64,000 bases of DNA, taken from positions 39,277-103,276 of the forward strand of contig NZ_UUPU01000076.1 of NCBI RefSeq assembly GCF_900591205.1, given 5' to 3'. Below, one piece after another: positions 1 through 8,603 of this stretch (position 1 is its first letter; each line of letters opens with the position of its first letter). Origin of the DNA: Pseudomonas viridiflava. GTDB lineage: Bacteria; Pseudomonadota; Gammaproteobacteria; Pseudomonadales; Pseudomonadaceae. The translations under genes and the position numbers were made by a program. Below the pieces are notes generated by a model that saw only the letters and a program-made list of their open reading frames with translations, was not told the origin of the DNA and ran no database searches.

Positions 1-1
1 T

Positions 2-94
2 TCGCCGACGCGGTATCTTCCGCCGAAGTTGCGGGTGTTTATTGATTATCTGGTGGCGTGTATGGCGACGGAGCCGACCCTGCGTCGACGATAG
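2..94 (+). CDS. LysR-family regulator, C-terminal end only (cut by window edge)
   Basis: The frame starting at base 2 is open to a TAG stop and reads ..RYLPPKLRVFIDYL.., the typical last secondary-structure elements of the effector-binding domain of LysR-type regulators. About 30 residues are visible, so neither the target nor the ligand can be inferred. It runs toward the convergent PA2817-family gene, with a REPIN between them. The call rests on a short but characteristic C-terminal motif. Confidence 0.6.
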   Translation, partial: SPTRYLPPKLRVFIDYLVACMATEPTLRRR

Positions 95-111
95 ACCTGG
101 CGGCAGGCTTG

Positions 112-201
112 TGTGGGAGCTGGCTTGCCTGCGATAGCATCACCTCGGTTGGGCTGAGAGACCGAGGTGCCTGCATCGCAAGCAAGCCAGCGCCTGCACA
201 A
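112..201. repeat. REPIN-like element (GTGGGAGCTGGCTTGCCTGCGATAGC family)
   Basis: The outer arms are inverted copies of the GGGAGC-GGCTTGC palindrome. An inner stem CACCTCGGT / ACCGAGGTG gives a long imperfect hairpin. It lies between two convergent genes. A near copy with the same inner stem is at 51613-51698. Confidence 0.75.
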
Positions 202-223
202 CAGCGCTTTACCTACGCAGGGA

Positions 224-631
224 TCAGTGCTTGCTCTGATCCTGCGGCATCGCCAGCAGTTGCTTTTCCTGGTTCCAGTCGAACGGTTCGTCGTTCTGTT
301 CGGCTTCAAAGCGCCGCTCTTCCAGGGCCTGATACAGGTCCAGTTCTTCGTCAGGCATGAAGTGCAGGCAGTCGCCACCGAAGAACCACAGCAGGTCGCG
401 GGGCACCAGGTGGGCAATCTGCGGGTAACGCAGGATGACCTGGCTCATCAGGTCCTGGCCCAGGTACTGGCTTTCGATCGGGTCGATCGGCAGCAGGGCG
501 CGCAATTCGTCGAAACGCTCCAGGAACAGGGTGTGGCTTTCCTCCGGCACCTGTTCGGCTTCGCCGACGGCAACCAGGATGCTGCGCAAGTGGTCGAGCA
601 AGACGAGATGATCGGCAACGACGTTGGACAC
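224..631 (-). CDS. PA2817-family conserved protein
   Basis: A 135-residue acidic soluble protein with no signal peptide or membrane segment. The start is GTG, preceded by AGAGGA about nine bases upstream. The sequence and its position directly downstream of a FadE-type acyl-CoA dehydrogenase match the PA2815/PA2817 neighbourhood of pseudomonads as I recall it. The function of this family is unknown to me. It is codirectional with fadE with a gap of about 75 bases and could be cotranscribed. Confidence 0.75.
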   Translation of the reverse strand: MSNVVADHLVLLDHLRSILVAVGEAEQVPEESHTLFLERFDELRALLPIDPIESQYLGQDLMSQVILRYPQIAHLVPRDLLWFFGGDCLHFMPDEELDLYQALEERRFEAEQNDEPFDWNQEKQLLAMPQDQSKH

Positions 632-706
632 GAGATAAGTCCTCTAAAGCAAAAACGGGCGCGAGAGTATATAGCCCTCGCGCCCGTATTTATATGACCG
701 CTCGAC

Positions 707-3154
707 TCAGCGGACCTTGCCCTCAGTGTGCTCCAGCTCCTCCTTGCTGAAATCATCCACGTCGATCACCTTGCGCCGTGCCGCTTCGGCGTCGCGCAGG
801 GTTTGCGCTTCGGCCGGTTGCAGCACCCCGGCGTGCAACGCAGCATCAATGGCGTGCTCCCCGGCGGTCGGTTTGACCTGGCCGCTTTTGAGCGCGGCAT
901 GCAGTTTTTTCTGCAACGGATGGCTGGCGCCGAGCAGGTCATAGGCATGTTGCAGCGCGCCCACCGGATCTTCCGCCGATTGCGGGCGGTAGCAGCCGGC
1001 CAGCAGCTCCTCCAGGGTTGGGTCGCCCTTGGCGCGGCCAATCACTGCGGCCACTTCGGCGTCGAGTGCATCGGACGGCCCGGTATGGCGACGCCCGAAC
1101 GGGAACACGATCACCCGCAGCAGGCAACCCAGCACCTTGTTCGGGAAGTTGCTCAGCAGTTCATCCAGTGCGCGCTCCGACTCGCCAAGGCTTTCTTCCA
1201 TGGCCCAGGCGAACAGCGGTTCCAGGTGGTCCGGCGAATCCAGGTCGTGATAACGCTTGAGCGCCGCCGACGCCAGGTACATATGGCTCAGCACATCCCC
1301 CAGGCGTGCCGACAAACGTTCGCGACGTTTCAGCTCGCCGCCCAGCAGCATCATGCTCAGGTCGGCGAGCAGGGCGAAGGCGGCGGCCTGACGGTTCAGT
1401 GCACGGAAGTAACCCTGGCTCAGACGGTTGCCCGGAGCTTTCTCGAAGTGCCCAACACCAAGGTTCAGCACCAGGGTGCTGGCAGCGTTGCTCACGGCAA
1501 AACCGATGTGCTGCATCAACAGACCGTCGAACTCCTTCAATGCCTGGTCATGGTCTTCGCGACCGGCCAGGGCCATTTCCTTGAGCACGAAAGGATGGCA
1601 GCGAATCGCGCCCTGGCCAAAGATCATCAGGTTACGCGAAAGGATATTTGCGCCTTCGACGGTGATGAAAATCGGCGCGCCTTGCCAGCTGCGGCCCAGG
1701 TAGTTGTTGGGGCCCATGATGATGCCCTTGCCGCCGTGCACATCCATTGCATGGCTTATGCACTCTCGGCCGCGCTCGGTCAGGTGGTACTTGAGAATCG
1801 CCGAAAGCACCGAGGGTTTTTCACCGAGGTCCACGGCATTGGCGGTGAGCATGCGTGCGCTGTCCATCAGCCACGCGTTGCCGCCGATGCGCGCCAGGGC
1901 CTCCTGGATGCCTTCGAAAGCCGACAGCGGTACGTTGAACTGTTCGCGTACCTGGGCGTACTGGCCGGTCACCAGGCTGGTGAACTTGGCGGCGCCGGTG
2001 CCCACGGCCGGTAGAGAGATCGAACGGCCTACAGACAGGCAGTTCATCAACATCATCCAGCCCTTGCCGAGCATCTCCTGGCCACCGATCAGGAATTGCA
2101 GGGGGATGAACACATCCTTGCCCGAGTTGGGGCCGTTCATGAAGGCGGCGCCAAGGGGCAGGTGACGACGGCCGATTTCCACGCCCGGGGTGTCGGTGGG
2201 GATCAGCGCCAGGCTGATGCCCAGGTCTTCTTCTTCGCCCAGCAGGTGGTCCGGGTCATGCGCCTTGAAGGCCAGGCCGAGCAGGGTCGCGACTGGGCCA
2301 AGGGTGATGTAGCGTTTTTCCCAGTTCAGGCGCAGGCCGAGGGTTTCCTTACCTTCCCACTCACCTTTGCAGATCACGCCAGTGTCGGGCATGGCGCCGG
2401 CGTCGGAGCCGGCCAGCGGGCCGGTCAGCGCAAAGCATGGGATATCATCGCCACGCGCCAGGCGCGGCAGGTAGTGATTGCGTTGCTCGTCGGTGCCGTA
2501 ATGCAGCAGCAATTCCGCCGGGCCGAGGGAGTTGGGAACCATCACCGTGGAGGCCAGATCGCCGCTGCGGGTGGCGAGTTTCATCGCGACCTGGGAGTGC
2601 GCGTAGGCCGAGAAGCCCTTGCCGCCGTATTCCTTGGGAATGATCAGGGCGAAGAAGCCATGGGTCTTGATGTGCTCCCAGGCGGCGGGCGGCAGGTCCA
2701 TGGCCTGGCCGATTTCCCAGTCGCTGACCATGGCGCAGAGTTCTTCGGTGGGGCCGTCGATGAACGCCTGTTCTTCTTCGGTCAGTTGCACCTTGGGGTA
2801 GGCCAGCAACTTGTCCCAGTCGGGGCGCCCGCTGAACAGCTCGCCATCCCACCACACCGTGCCGGCGTCAATGGCATCGCGCTCGGTCTCGGACATCGGC
2901 GGCAGGACTTTCTGGAACCAACTGAACAGCGGCTTGGTGAAGTATTGGCGACGCAGGTCGGGCAGCAGCAAGGGCGCAGCCACCACAGCGATCAACACCC
3001 AGAAGATCAGCAGCAGCCAACCCGGTGCATGGCTCCAGGCGCCCATCGCCAGCAGGTACACGGCGACCACACCCAGCGCGGGCAGGGGCGCGACGCGGCG
3101 GTGTGCCAGGTAGGCAATGCCGACCACCAGAACCAGTATCCACAACAACAGCAT
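707..3154 (-). CDS. fadE: FadE-type acyl-CoA dehydrogenase
   Basis: This 815-residue enzyme catalyses the first step of fatty-acid beta-oxidation, FAD-dependent formation of 2-enoyl-CoA. Two or three hydrophobic N-terminal segments (about residues 1-65) anchor it to the membrane. The acyl-CoA dehydrogenase N, middle and C domains follow, then the long C-terminal extension (DUF1974 type) typical of FadE rather than of the roughly 390-residue dehydrogenases. The ITVEGANILSR segment carries the catalytic glutamate. Length is close to E. coli FadE (814 aa). The ATG at 3154 is preferred over an in-frame TTG six bases upstream because GGAGG lies seven bases before it. Pseudomonads usually carry several paralogues. 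Confidence 0.9.
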   Translation of the reverse strand: MLLLWILVLVVGIAYLAHRRVAPLPALGVVAVYLLAMGAWSHAPGWLLLIFWVLIAVVAAPLLLPDLRRQYFTKPLFSWFQKVLPPMSETERDAIDAGTVWWDGELFSGRPDWDKLLAYPKVQLTEEEQAFIDGPTEELCAMVSDWEIGQAMDLPPAAWEHIKTHGFFALIIPKEYGGKGFSAYAHSQVAMKLATRSGDLASTVMVPNSLGPAELLLHYGTDEQRNHYLPRLARGDDIPCFALTGPLAGSDAGAMPDTGVICKGEWEGKETLGLRLNWEKRYITLGPVATLLGLAFKAHDPDHLLGEEEDLGISLALIPTDTPGVEIGRRHLPLGAAFMNGPNSGKDVFIPLQFLIGGQEMLGKGWMMLMNCLSVGRSISLPAVGTGAAKFTSLVTGQYAQVREQFNVPLSAFEGIQEALARIGGNAWLMDSARMLTANAVDLGEKPSVLSAILKYHLTERGRECISHAMDVHGGKGIIMGPNNYLGRSWQGAPIFITVEGANILSRNLMIFGQGAIRCHPFVLKEMALAGREDHDQALKEFDGLLMQHIGFAVSNAASTLVLNLGVGHFEKAPGNRLSQGYFRALNRQAAAFALLADLSMMLLGGELKRRERLSARLGDVLSHMYLASAALKRYHDLDSPDHLEPLFAWAMEESLGESERALDELLSNFPNKVLGCLLRVIVFPFGRRHTGPSDALDAEVAAVIGRAKGDPTLEELLAGCYRPQSAEDPVGALQHAYDLLGASHPLQKKLHAALKSGQVKPTAGEHAIDAALHAGVLQPAEAQTLRDAEAARRKVIDVDDFSKEELEHTEGKVR

Positions 3155-3345
3155 ATTCAATCCTCCGTGAAACCAGGGGCGAAACCACCAAGGAGCTTAG
3201 TCGGCATCCGAACAAGCGGGGTGATCAGGGTGTAACGAGTTGTGCTGGGAGCGCCGATCACCAGGCCCCGACATTTGGCCGAATCGTCGTTATCGCGATG
3301 GCCGACCTGCCGTTAAACTCCAGGCTTCCCCCGGAGATCAAGCTC

Positions 3346-4005
3346 ATGGATACGTACCTGAGTCCCAGCCGCTTCATCGATAGTGACCACCCTGCGGTGG
3401 TGGAGTTCGCCGAAAAACATCGTGGAACCCGCGCGGATTTAAGTGACCAGGCAGTCAGCCTTTACTACGCCGTGCGTGAGGCGATTCGCTACAACCCCTA
3501 CACGTTCAGCCGTGATCCAGACACCTTGAACGCCAGCTTCGCCGTGGCCGCCGGTGAAAGCTACTGCGTGCCCAAGGCCACCTTGCTCGCCGCCTGCGCC
3601 CGCCACTGCGGCATCCCGGCGCGTATCGGGCTGGCAGATGTGCGCAATCACCTGTCGACGCCACGCCTGATCGCGTTGCTCAAAAGTGACGTGTTTGCCA
3701 TGCACGGCTACACCGAACTTTACCTGAACGGGCGCTGGGTCAAGGCCACCCCGGCCTTCAACAGCCAACTGTGCGCACTGTTCGATGTGCCGCCGCTGGA
3801 TTTCGATGGGGTCAACGACAGCGTGTTCCACCCGTTCAATCGTCAGGGCCAGCGCTCGATGGAGTATGTGCTGGACCATGGGCAATTTTGCGATGTGCCC
3901 GAGGCGTTGTACTTCGGCCATATTCAGCAGTGTTACCCGCATCTGTTCGGCGACGACATGCCGACCCTGCTGGGTGATATGCAGAGCGATTTAAGCCGCG
4001 GGTGA
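3346..4005 (+). CDS. Transglutaminase-like domain protein
   Basis: A cytoplasmic protein of 219 residues with a transglutaminase-like core. The Cys motif is ESYCVPKATLLAACARHCGIPAR and the His motif is MHGYTELYLNGRW. The third triad position, usually Asp in a DPT motif, reads ATPAFN here, so catalysis by the usual Cys-His-Asp triad is uncertain. The ATG at 3346 is chosen because GGAG lies nine bases upstream; an in-frame ATG at 3298 has no such site. The substrate is unknown. It is a single gene followed by a GST gene on the same strand. Confidence 0.75.
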   Translation: MDTYLSPSRFIDSDHPAVVEFAEKHRGTRADLSDQAVSLYYAVREAIRYNPYTFSRDPDTLNASFAVAAGESYCVPKATLLAACARHCGIPARIGLADVRNHLSTPRLIALLKSDVFAMHGYTELYLNGRWVKATPAFNSQLCALFDVPPLDFDGVNDSVFHPFNRQGQRSMEYVLDHGQFCDVPEALYFGHIQQCYPHLFGDDMPTLLGDMQSDLSRG

Positions 4006-4039
4006 ACCGGCGTATGCTGCTGCGTTCATCAAGCCATGT

Positions 4040-4048
4040 TTATCCACA
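4040..4048 (+). other. Consensus DnaA box (TTATCCACA)
   Basis: An exact match to the R1 DnaA box, 14 bases upstream of the GST start. A single 9-mer like this is expected about every 130 kb on either strand, so it may be chance. It is noted because two more perfect boxes occur at 25797-25819. Confidence 0.35.
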
Positions 4049-4061
4049 ATAAGGCGCGGTC

Positions 4062-4679
4062 ATGCTGAAAATCTGGGGTCGTAAAAATTCATCAAACGTC
4101 AGGAAGGCACTCTGGTGCGCCGAGGAACTCGGTCTGGACTATGAGGCAATTGATGCGGGTGGGGCTTTTGGGGTGGTCGACACGCCGCAGTACCGGGCGC
4201 TGAATCCCAATGGTCGGGTGCCGATGATCGAAGACGGCGACTTTGTGCTGTGGGAATCCAACACCATCGTGCGTTACCTGTGCGCCAAGCAGCAGTCGAG
4301 CTGGTGCCCGAGCGATCTGAAAGCGCGGGCCAACGCTGAAAAATGGATGGACTGGACCACCTCGACCCTGGCCGAACCGTTCAAGGCGGTGTTTTGGGGC
4401 ATCCTGCGCACCCCTGCGGACAAACAGAACTGGGATAGCATCAATGCAGGGCGTCAAGCCTGTATAGATGCGTTGAGCACCGTGGATAAAGCCCTCGCCG
4501 AGCAACCCTACCTGTCTGGCAACGAGATCGGCATGGGCGATATTCCTCTGGGCAGCTTTGCCTACGCCTGGTTTGAAATGCCTATCGAACGGCCCTCGAT
4601 GCCCCATCTTGAGGCTTGGTATCAGCGCCTTCAGCAGCGCCCGGCCTACCGCAAAGCGGTGATGACCGCGTTGACTTAA
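4062..4679 (+). CDS. Glutathione S-transferase family protein
   Basis: A cytosolic protein of 205 residues with an N-terminal thioredoxin-like GST domain. The glutathione-site segment is GRKNSSNVRKALWCAEELGL. The cis-Pro motif is NGRVPMIEDGDFVLWESNTIVRYL, and the ESNTI part contacts the gamma-glutamyl group. A C-terminal all-helical domain follows. The serine-rich active-site loop suggests a theta/beta-like class. It probably conjugates or reduces electrophiles with glutathione; the substrate is unknown. It stands alone between the transglutaminase-like gene and the YadGH exporter. Confidence 0.88.
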   Translation: MLKIWGRKNSSNVRKALWCAEELGLDYEAIDAGGAFGVVDTPQYRALNPNGRVPMIEDGDFVLWESNTIVRYLCAKQQSSWCPSDLKARANAEKWMDWTTSTLAEPFKAVFWGILRTPADKQNWDSINAGRQACIDALSTVDKALAEQPYLSGNEIGMGDIPLGSFAYAWFEMPIERPSMPHLEAWYQRLQQRPAYRKAVMTALT

Positions 4680-4813
4680 TACCCACTATTAATACGGGTG
4701 ACTGTACTTGTGCGGCGTGGGCAAGCACCATGCTCGTCCTGCGCCGCCGTTGAACTACCTGGGCTGCGCCCTCATCTACTGTTTCTATTCCCTTCTTTGG
4801 TGCGTATTCCGAT

Positions 4814-5746
4814 ATGAGTTCCGCTCTGTCCATCCGGCAGCTAACCAAAACCTACGGCAACGGTTTCCAGGCCCTGAGTGGTATCGATCTGGACGTTGCC
4901 GAAGGTGATTTCTTCGCCTTGCTCGGCCCCAATGGCGCCGGCAAATCCACCACCATCGGCATCCTCTCGACCCTGGTCAACAAGACCAGCGGCAGCGTGA
5001 ATATCTTTGGTCATGACCTGGACAAATCCCCGGCGGCGCTCAAGCGTTCCATCGGCGTGGTGCCCCAGGAATTCAACTTCAACCAGTTTGAAAAGACCTT
5101 CGACATCGTCGTGACCCAGGCTGGCTACTACGGCATCCCGGCGAAAATCGCCAAGGAACGCGCCGAGCAGTACCTGACCCAATTGGGCCTGTGGGACAAG
5201 CGTGACGTGCCGTCGCGTTCGTTGTCCGGCGGCATGAAGCGGCGCCTGATGATCGCCCGCGCACTGGTGCATGAACCGCGCCTGCTGATTCTCGATGAGC
5301 CGACCGCAGGGGTGGACATTGAACTGCGCCGCTCGATGTGGACCTTCCTCACCGAGCTCAACGAGAAGGGCATCACCATCATCCTCACCACCCATTACCT
5401 GGAAGAGGCTGAGCAGCTGTGCCGCAATATCGGCATCATCGACCACGGCACCATCGTCGAGAACACCAGCATGCGTAACCTGCTGGGCCAGTTGCATGTG
5501 GAAACCTTCTTGCTCGACCTGAAGAACAACCTCTCGGTGCCGCCGCAATTGCTGGGCTATCCGAGCCGTCTGGTGGACAGCCACACCCTGGAAGTGCAGG
5601 TGGACAAAGCCATGGGCATCACCGCGTTGTTCACTCAGTTGGCGGCCCAGCAAATCGAAGTGCTGAGCCTGCGTAACAAAACCAATCGCCTTGAGGAGTT
5701 GTTCGTGTCCCTGGTGGAGAAAAATCTGGCGAAGGTGGCGGTATGA
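4814..5746 (+). CDS. yadG: YadG-type ABC exporter ATP-binding subunit
   Basis: A 310-residue ABC-2 type ATPase. Walker A is GPNGAGKST near residue 40, the ABC signature is SLSGGMKRRL, Walker B is LLILDEPTAGVD, and the switch His follows in TTHYLEEAEQL. The C-terminal 80 residues are the accessory region common in exporters. It powers the permease encoded next, whose start overlaps this stop by four bases (ATGA), so the two are translationally coupled. The exported substrate of YadGH is not established. Confidence 0.9.
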   Translation: MSSALSIRQLTKTYGNGFQALSGIDLDVAEGDFFALLGPNGAGKSTTIGILSTLVNKTSGSVNIFGHDLDKSPAALKRSIGVVPQEFNFNQFEKTFDIVVTQAGYYGIPAKIAKERAEQYLTQLGLWDKRDVPSRSLSGGMKRRLMIARALVHEPRLLILDEPTAGVDIELRRSMWTFLTELNEKGITIILTTHYLEEAEQLCRNIGIIDHGTIVENTSMRNLLGQLHVETFLLDLKNNLSVPPQLLGYPSRLVDSHTLEVQVDKAMGITALFTQLAAQQIEVLSLRNKTNRLEELFVSLVEKNLAKVAV

Positions 5747-6522
5747 GTTCCGAACTGCAACCCAACATCGTTGCGCTGCAAACCATCGTCTATCGCGAAG
5801 TGAAGCGCTTTACCCGGATCTGGCCGCAGACCTTGCTGCCGCCCGCGATCACCATGGTGTTGTACTTCGTGATCTTCGGTAACCTGATTGGCCGCCAGAT
5901 CGGCGACATGGGTGGCTTCACCTACATGGAGTACATCGTGCCGGGCCTGATCATGATGTCGGTGATCACCAACTCCTACGGCAACGTGGTCTCGAGTTTC
6001 TTCGGCAGCAAGTTCCAGCGCTCCATCGAAGAACTGATGGTGTCGCCGGTGTCGCCGCACACCATCCTCATCGGCTACACCCTGGGCGGCGTGCTGCGTG
6101 GCTTGATGGTCGGGGTGATCGTGACGCTGCTGTCGCTGTTCTTCACCCATCTGCAAGTGCATCACCTGGGCGTGACCATTCTGGTGGTGGTACTGACGGC
6201 GACGATCTTCTCGCTGCTGGGGTTTATCAACGCCGTGTTTGCGCGCAATTTCGATGATATCTCGATCATCCCGACGTTCGTGCTGACGCCGCTGACCTAC
6301 CTGGGCGGGGTGTTCTACTCCATTACCTTGCTGCCGCCGTTCTGGCAGACCGTGTCGCTGGCCAACCCGGTGCTGCACATGGTCAACGCCTTCCGTTACG
6401 GCATCCTGGGCGTGTCGGATATCAAGATCAGCGTGGCGATCACCTTTATGCTGGTGGCGACCGTGGTGTTGTATATCGGGTGTGCGCGGCTGCTGGTGAG
6501 TGGCCGTGGGATGCGTACCTGA
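5743..6522 (+). CDS. yadH: YadH-type ABC-2 exporter permease
   Basis: An inner-membrane protein of 259 residues with six predicted transmembrane segments. It has the ABC-2 permease hallmark FVLTPLTYLGGVFYS and the conserved stretch IFGNLIGRQIGDMGGF, very close to E. coli YadH. It partners the preceding ATPase. A strong intrinsic terminator follows the stop within 20 bases, so the operon ends here. Substrate unknown. Confidence 0.9.
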   Translation: MSSELQPNIVALQTIVYREVKRFTRIWPQTLLPPAITMVLYFVIFGNLIGRQIGDMGGFTYMEYIVPGLIMMSVITNSYGNVVSSFFGSKFQRSIEELMVSPVSPHTILIGYTLGGVLRGLMVGVIVTLLSLFFTHLQVHHLGVTILVVVLTATIFSLLGFINAVFARNFDDISIIPTFVLTPLTYLGGVFYSITLLPPFWQTVSLANPVLHMVNAFRYGILGVSDIKISVAITFMLVATVVLYIGCARLLVSGRGMRT

Positions 6523-6535
6523 TCGAAAGCGAGCG

Positions 6536-6570
6536 AAAAAAACGGCCTCTTGATGAGGCCGTTTTTTTTT
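6536..6570 (+). terminator. Intrinsic terminator after yadGH
   Basis: An ACGGCCTC / GAGGCCGT stem with a five-base loop is followed by nine T and preceded by seven A, so it can also act on the opposite strand. Confidence 0.9.
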
Positions 6571-6588
6571 GGGTACACACAGGACAAT

Positions 6589-6676
6589 GTGGGAGCAGGC
6601 TTGCCTGCGATAGCAGTTTGTCGGTTAGAGAATTGCTGACTGAACCACCGCTATCGCAGGCAAGCCAGCTCCCACA
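6589..6676. repeat. REPIN-like element
   Basis: Inverted GTGGGAGC-GGCTTGCCTGCGATAGC arms flank about 35 bases of spacer, between the yadGH terminator and the end of the convergent TetR gene. Confidence 0.75.
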
Positions 6677-6695
6677 TTTTGAACGATGCAAAAAT

Positions 6696-7235
6696 TTAGA
6701 CCTTCAGCGCCAGTTCGATCAGTGCGTGCAGCTCTTGCACGGTAAGCGGCGCCGTGGAAAACAGAATGCGGAACACCGTCGGCGCCGCCAGCAGGTTGAT
6801 CAGGTGGTCCACGCTTGGCGGTGAGCTGTGCGGGTAGCGGTCCACAATCGCCTGAAGCTGTCCGCTCAAGATGCTCACGCAGTAGCCCGGGGTCACCATG
6901 CACTGCAAATCGCGCATCATATTGCGCCCCGGCTCCGAACTCATTTCATCCAGGTATTGCTCGCCCCAGGCCCGCAAATCGCCGCGCAGGGTGCCGGTGT
7001 TGGCGGGCTCGCTGTCCGGGCGCAGGCGTTCCAGCGCCACGTCCGCGAGCAGGGTGGAGAGGTCGCCCCAGCGGCGGTAAATGGTCGAGGGCGTAACCCC
7101 GGCCCGCGCAGCAATCATCGGCACGGTGACACTGGAGCGCTCATGGGCTTCCAGCAGTTCGCGCGCGGCGTTATGCACTGATTCTTGTACCCGGGCACTG
7201 CGGCCCCCCGGGCGGAGACCTTCTTTTATCGCCAT
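6696..7235 (-). CDS. TetR-family transcriptional repressor
   Basis: A 179-residue regulator with an N-terminal HTH (residues about 15-60, ending in the typical ARAGVTPSTIYRRWGDLSTLL) and a C-terminal TetR ligand domain. It is divergent from an MFS transporter gene, and the 85-base gap holds a 35-base imperfect palindrome that is the likely operator. By analogy with TetR/MFS pairs it should repress the efflux gene and itself until an unknown ligand binds. AAGG lies eight to nine bases before the ATG. Confidence 0.88.
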   Translation of the reverse strand: MAIKEGLRPGGRSARVQESVHNAARELLEAHERSSVTVPMIAARAGVTPSTIYRRWGDLSTLLADVALERLRPDSEPANTGTLRGDLRAWGEQYLDEMSSEPGRNMMRDLQCMVTPGYCVSILSGQLQAIVDRYPHSSPPSVDHLINLLAAPTVFRILFSTAPLTVQELHALIELALKV

Positions 7236-7285
7236 GCGTAAAACCTTAACACAAAGAATTTGCTTTAAGCGCTTGCTGGTAGCAC

Positions 7286-7320
7286 ACTCCGCAAAAGCAA
7301 AATATTAGCTTTAGCGGAGT
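7286..7320. promoter_or_regulatory. Candidate TetR operator overlapping the MFS ribosome-binding site
   Basis: Arms ACTCCGCAAAAGC and GCTTTAGCGGAGT match at 12 of 13 positions around a nine-base AT-rich centre. The right arm contains the GGAG ribosome-binding site of the downstream transporter gene. Inferred from symmetry and position only. Confidence 0.6.
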
Positions 7321-7326
7321 ATGCAC

Positions 7327-8526
7327 ATGTCCAGCCCAGCGTCTCAGCGTTCCAGCCTGGTGTTTCTCGCGATCACCTTGCTGACCTTTCTCGCCGCCTC
7401 CAGCGCGCCGACACCCTTGTATCACCTGTACCAGGAGGGGCTGCATTTCTCATCGGGCATGCTCACGCTGATCTTCGGTGTTTACGCGCTGAGCCTGCTG
7501 GCGGCGCTGCTGACGGTAGGCTCGCTGTCGGACCACCTGGGGCGCAAGCCGGTAATTTTTGCCGCGCTGATCCTCGATATGCTGGCGATGTTGCTGTTTA
7601 TCAATGAGAGCAGTGTGATCTGGCTGATTGGCGCACGCACCTTGCAGGGTTTTGCCACCGGCATGGCCACTGCCGTGCTGGGCGCGGCACTGCTCGATAC
7701 TGATCGTCAGCAGGGCCCGTTGGTCAACAGTGTGGCGCCTTTGCTGGGCATGGCGTGCGGGGCAATGGGCAGCAGTTTGCTGGTGGAGTTCGCGCCACTG
7801 CCGACCCAGTTGATCTACTGGGCGTTGTTGATACTGATGCTGTTGCAGGCCCTCTACGTATGGCGCCTGCCGGAAAGCGTCAGCCGTATCCCCGGAGCAC
7901 TGGCGTCGCTGCGCCCGACCTTGCATGTACCGCCCCAGGCGCGCCGGGCCTTGTGGCTGTCGCTACCGGTGGATGTGGCGGTATGGGCGATGGGCGGGTT
8001 TTACCTGTCGCTGGCGCCGTCGCTGGTGCGGGCCGCTACCGGTTCGACCTCCAACCTGATTGGCGGCGGGCTGGTGGCGGTGCTGACCTTGAGCGGCGCG
8101 CTGATGATTTTCACCCTGCGCAATCGCCCGGCCGACAAGGTGCTTCGGCTCGGCGCCGGGTTGCTGGCGATCGGCGTGGCTCTGATCCTCAGCGCCGTAC
8201 ACAGCGCCAGCCTGCCACTGTTTTTTATTGCCACGCTGATTGCCGGCAGCGGCTTTGGCGCAGGCTTTCTTGGCGCCCTGCGCAGTGTGGTGCCGCTGGC
8301 GTTACCCCATGAACGGGCGGGTTTGATGTCGGCGTTTTATGTGCTGAGTTACCTGGCGTTCTGCTTGCCTTCGTTGCTGGCGGGTAATCTGATTCGCAGT
8401 GTTGGCCTGATCGCCACCACCGACGCCTACGGTGCAGTACTGATCCTGTTGGCCGTGGGTGCCTTGGCCGGGTTGATCTGGCAGGAGCGGCGCCTGGCTT
8501 ATATAGGTAAAACAGATAACAGTTAG
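7327..8526 (+). CDS. MFS efflux transporter (DHA1-like)
   Basis: An inner-membrane protein of 399 residues with about 12 transmembrane segments. Motif A is visible between helices 2 and 3 (GSLSDHLGRKPV). It is probably a proton antiporter exporting small molecules; the substrate is unknown. The second ATG (7327) is preferred because GGAG lies seven bases before it, whereas the first ATG at 7321 is only one base from that site. The gene is divergent from its likely TetR repressor. Confidence 0.85.
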   Translation: MSSPASQRSSLVFLAITLLTFLAASSAPTPLYHLYQEGLHFSSGMLTLIFGVYALSLLAALLTVGSLSDHLGRKPVIFAALILDMLAMLLFINESSVIWLIGARTLQGFATGMATAVLGAALLDTDRQQGPLVNSVAPLLGMACGAMGSSLLVEFAPLPTQLIYWALLILMLLQALYVWRLPESVSRIPGALASLRPTLHVPPQARRALWLSLPVDVAVWAMGGFYLSLAPSLVRAATGSTSNLIGGGLVAVLTLSGALMIFTLRNRPADKVLRLGAGLLAIGVALILSAVHSASLPLFFIATLIAGSGFGAGFLGALRSVVPLALPHERAGLMSAFYVLSYLAFCLPSLLAGNLIRSVGLIATTDAYGAVLILLAVGALAGLIWQERRLAYIGKTDNS

Positions 8527-8603
8527 AGATATTACCCGTTATATAGATATTCGATCGGGTTCTATGATGGCTTCAACCTCATGCGAGGAAGAGGATTGCC
8601 ATC

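Noticed and set aside
728..3235. Long plus-strand open frames opposite fadE
   Set aside because: They are mirror frames of a high-GC gene; no domain, no ribosome-binding site, and composition rich in Arg, Gln and His as expected from antisense frames.
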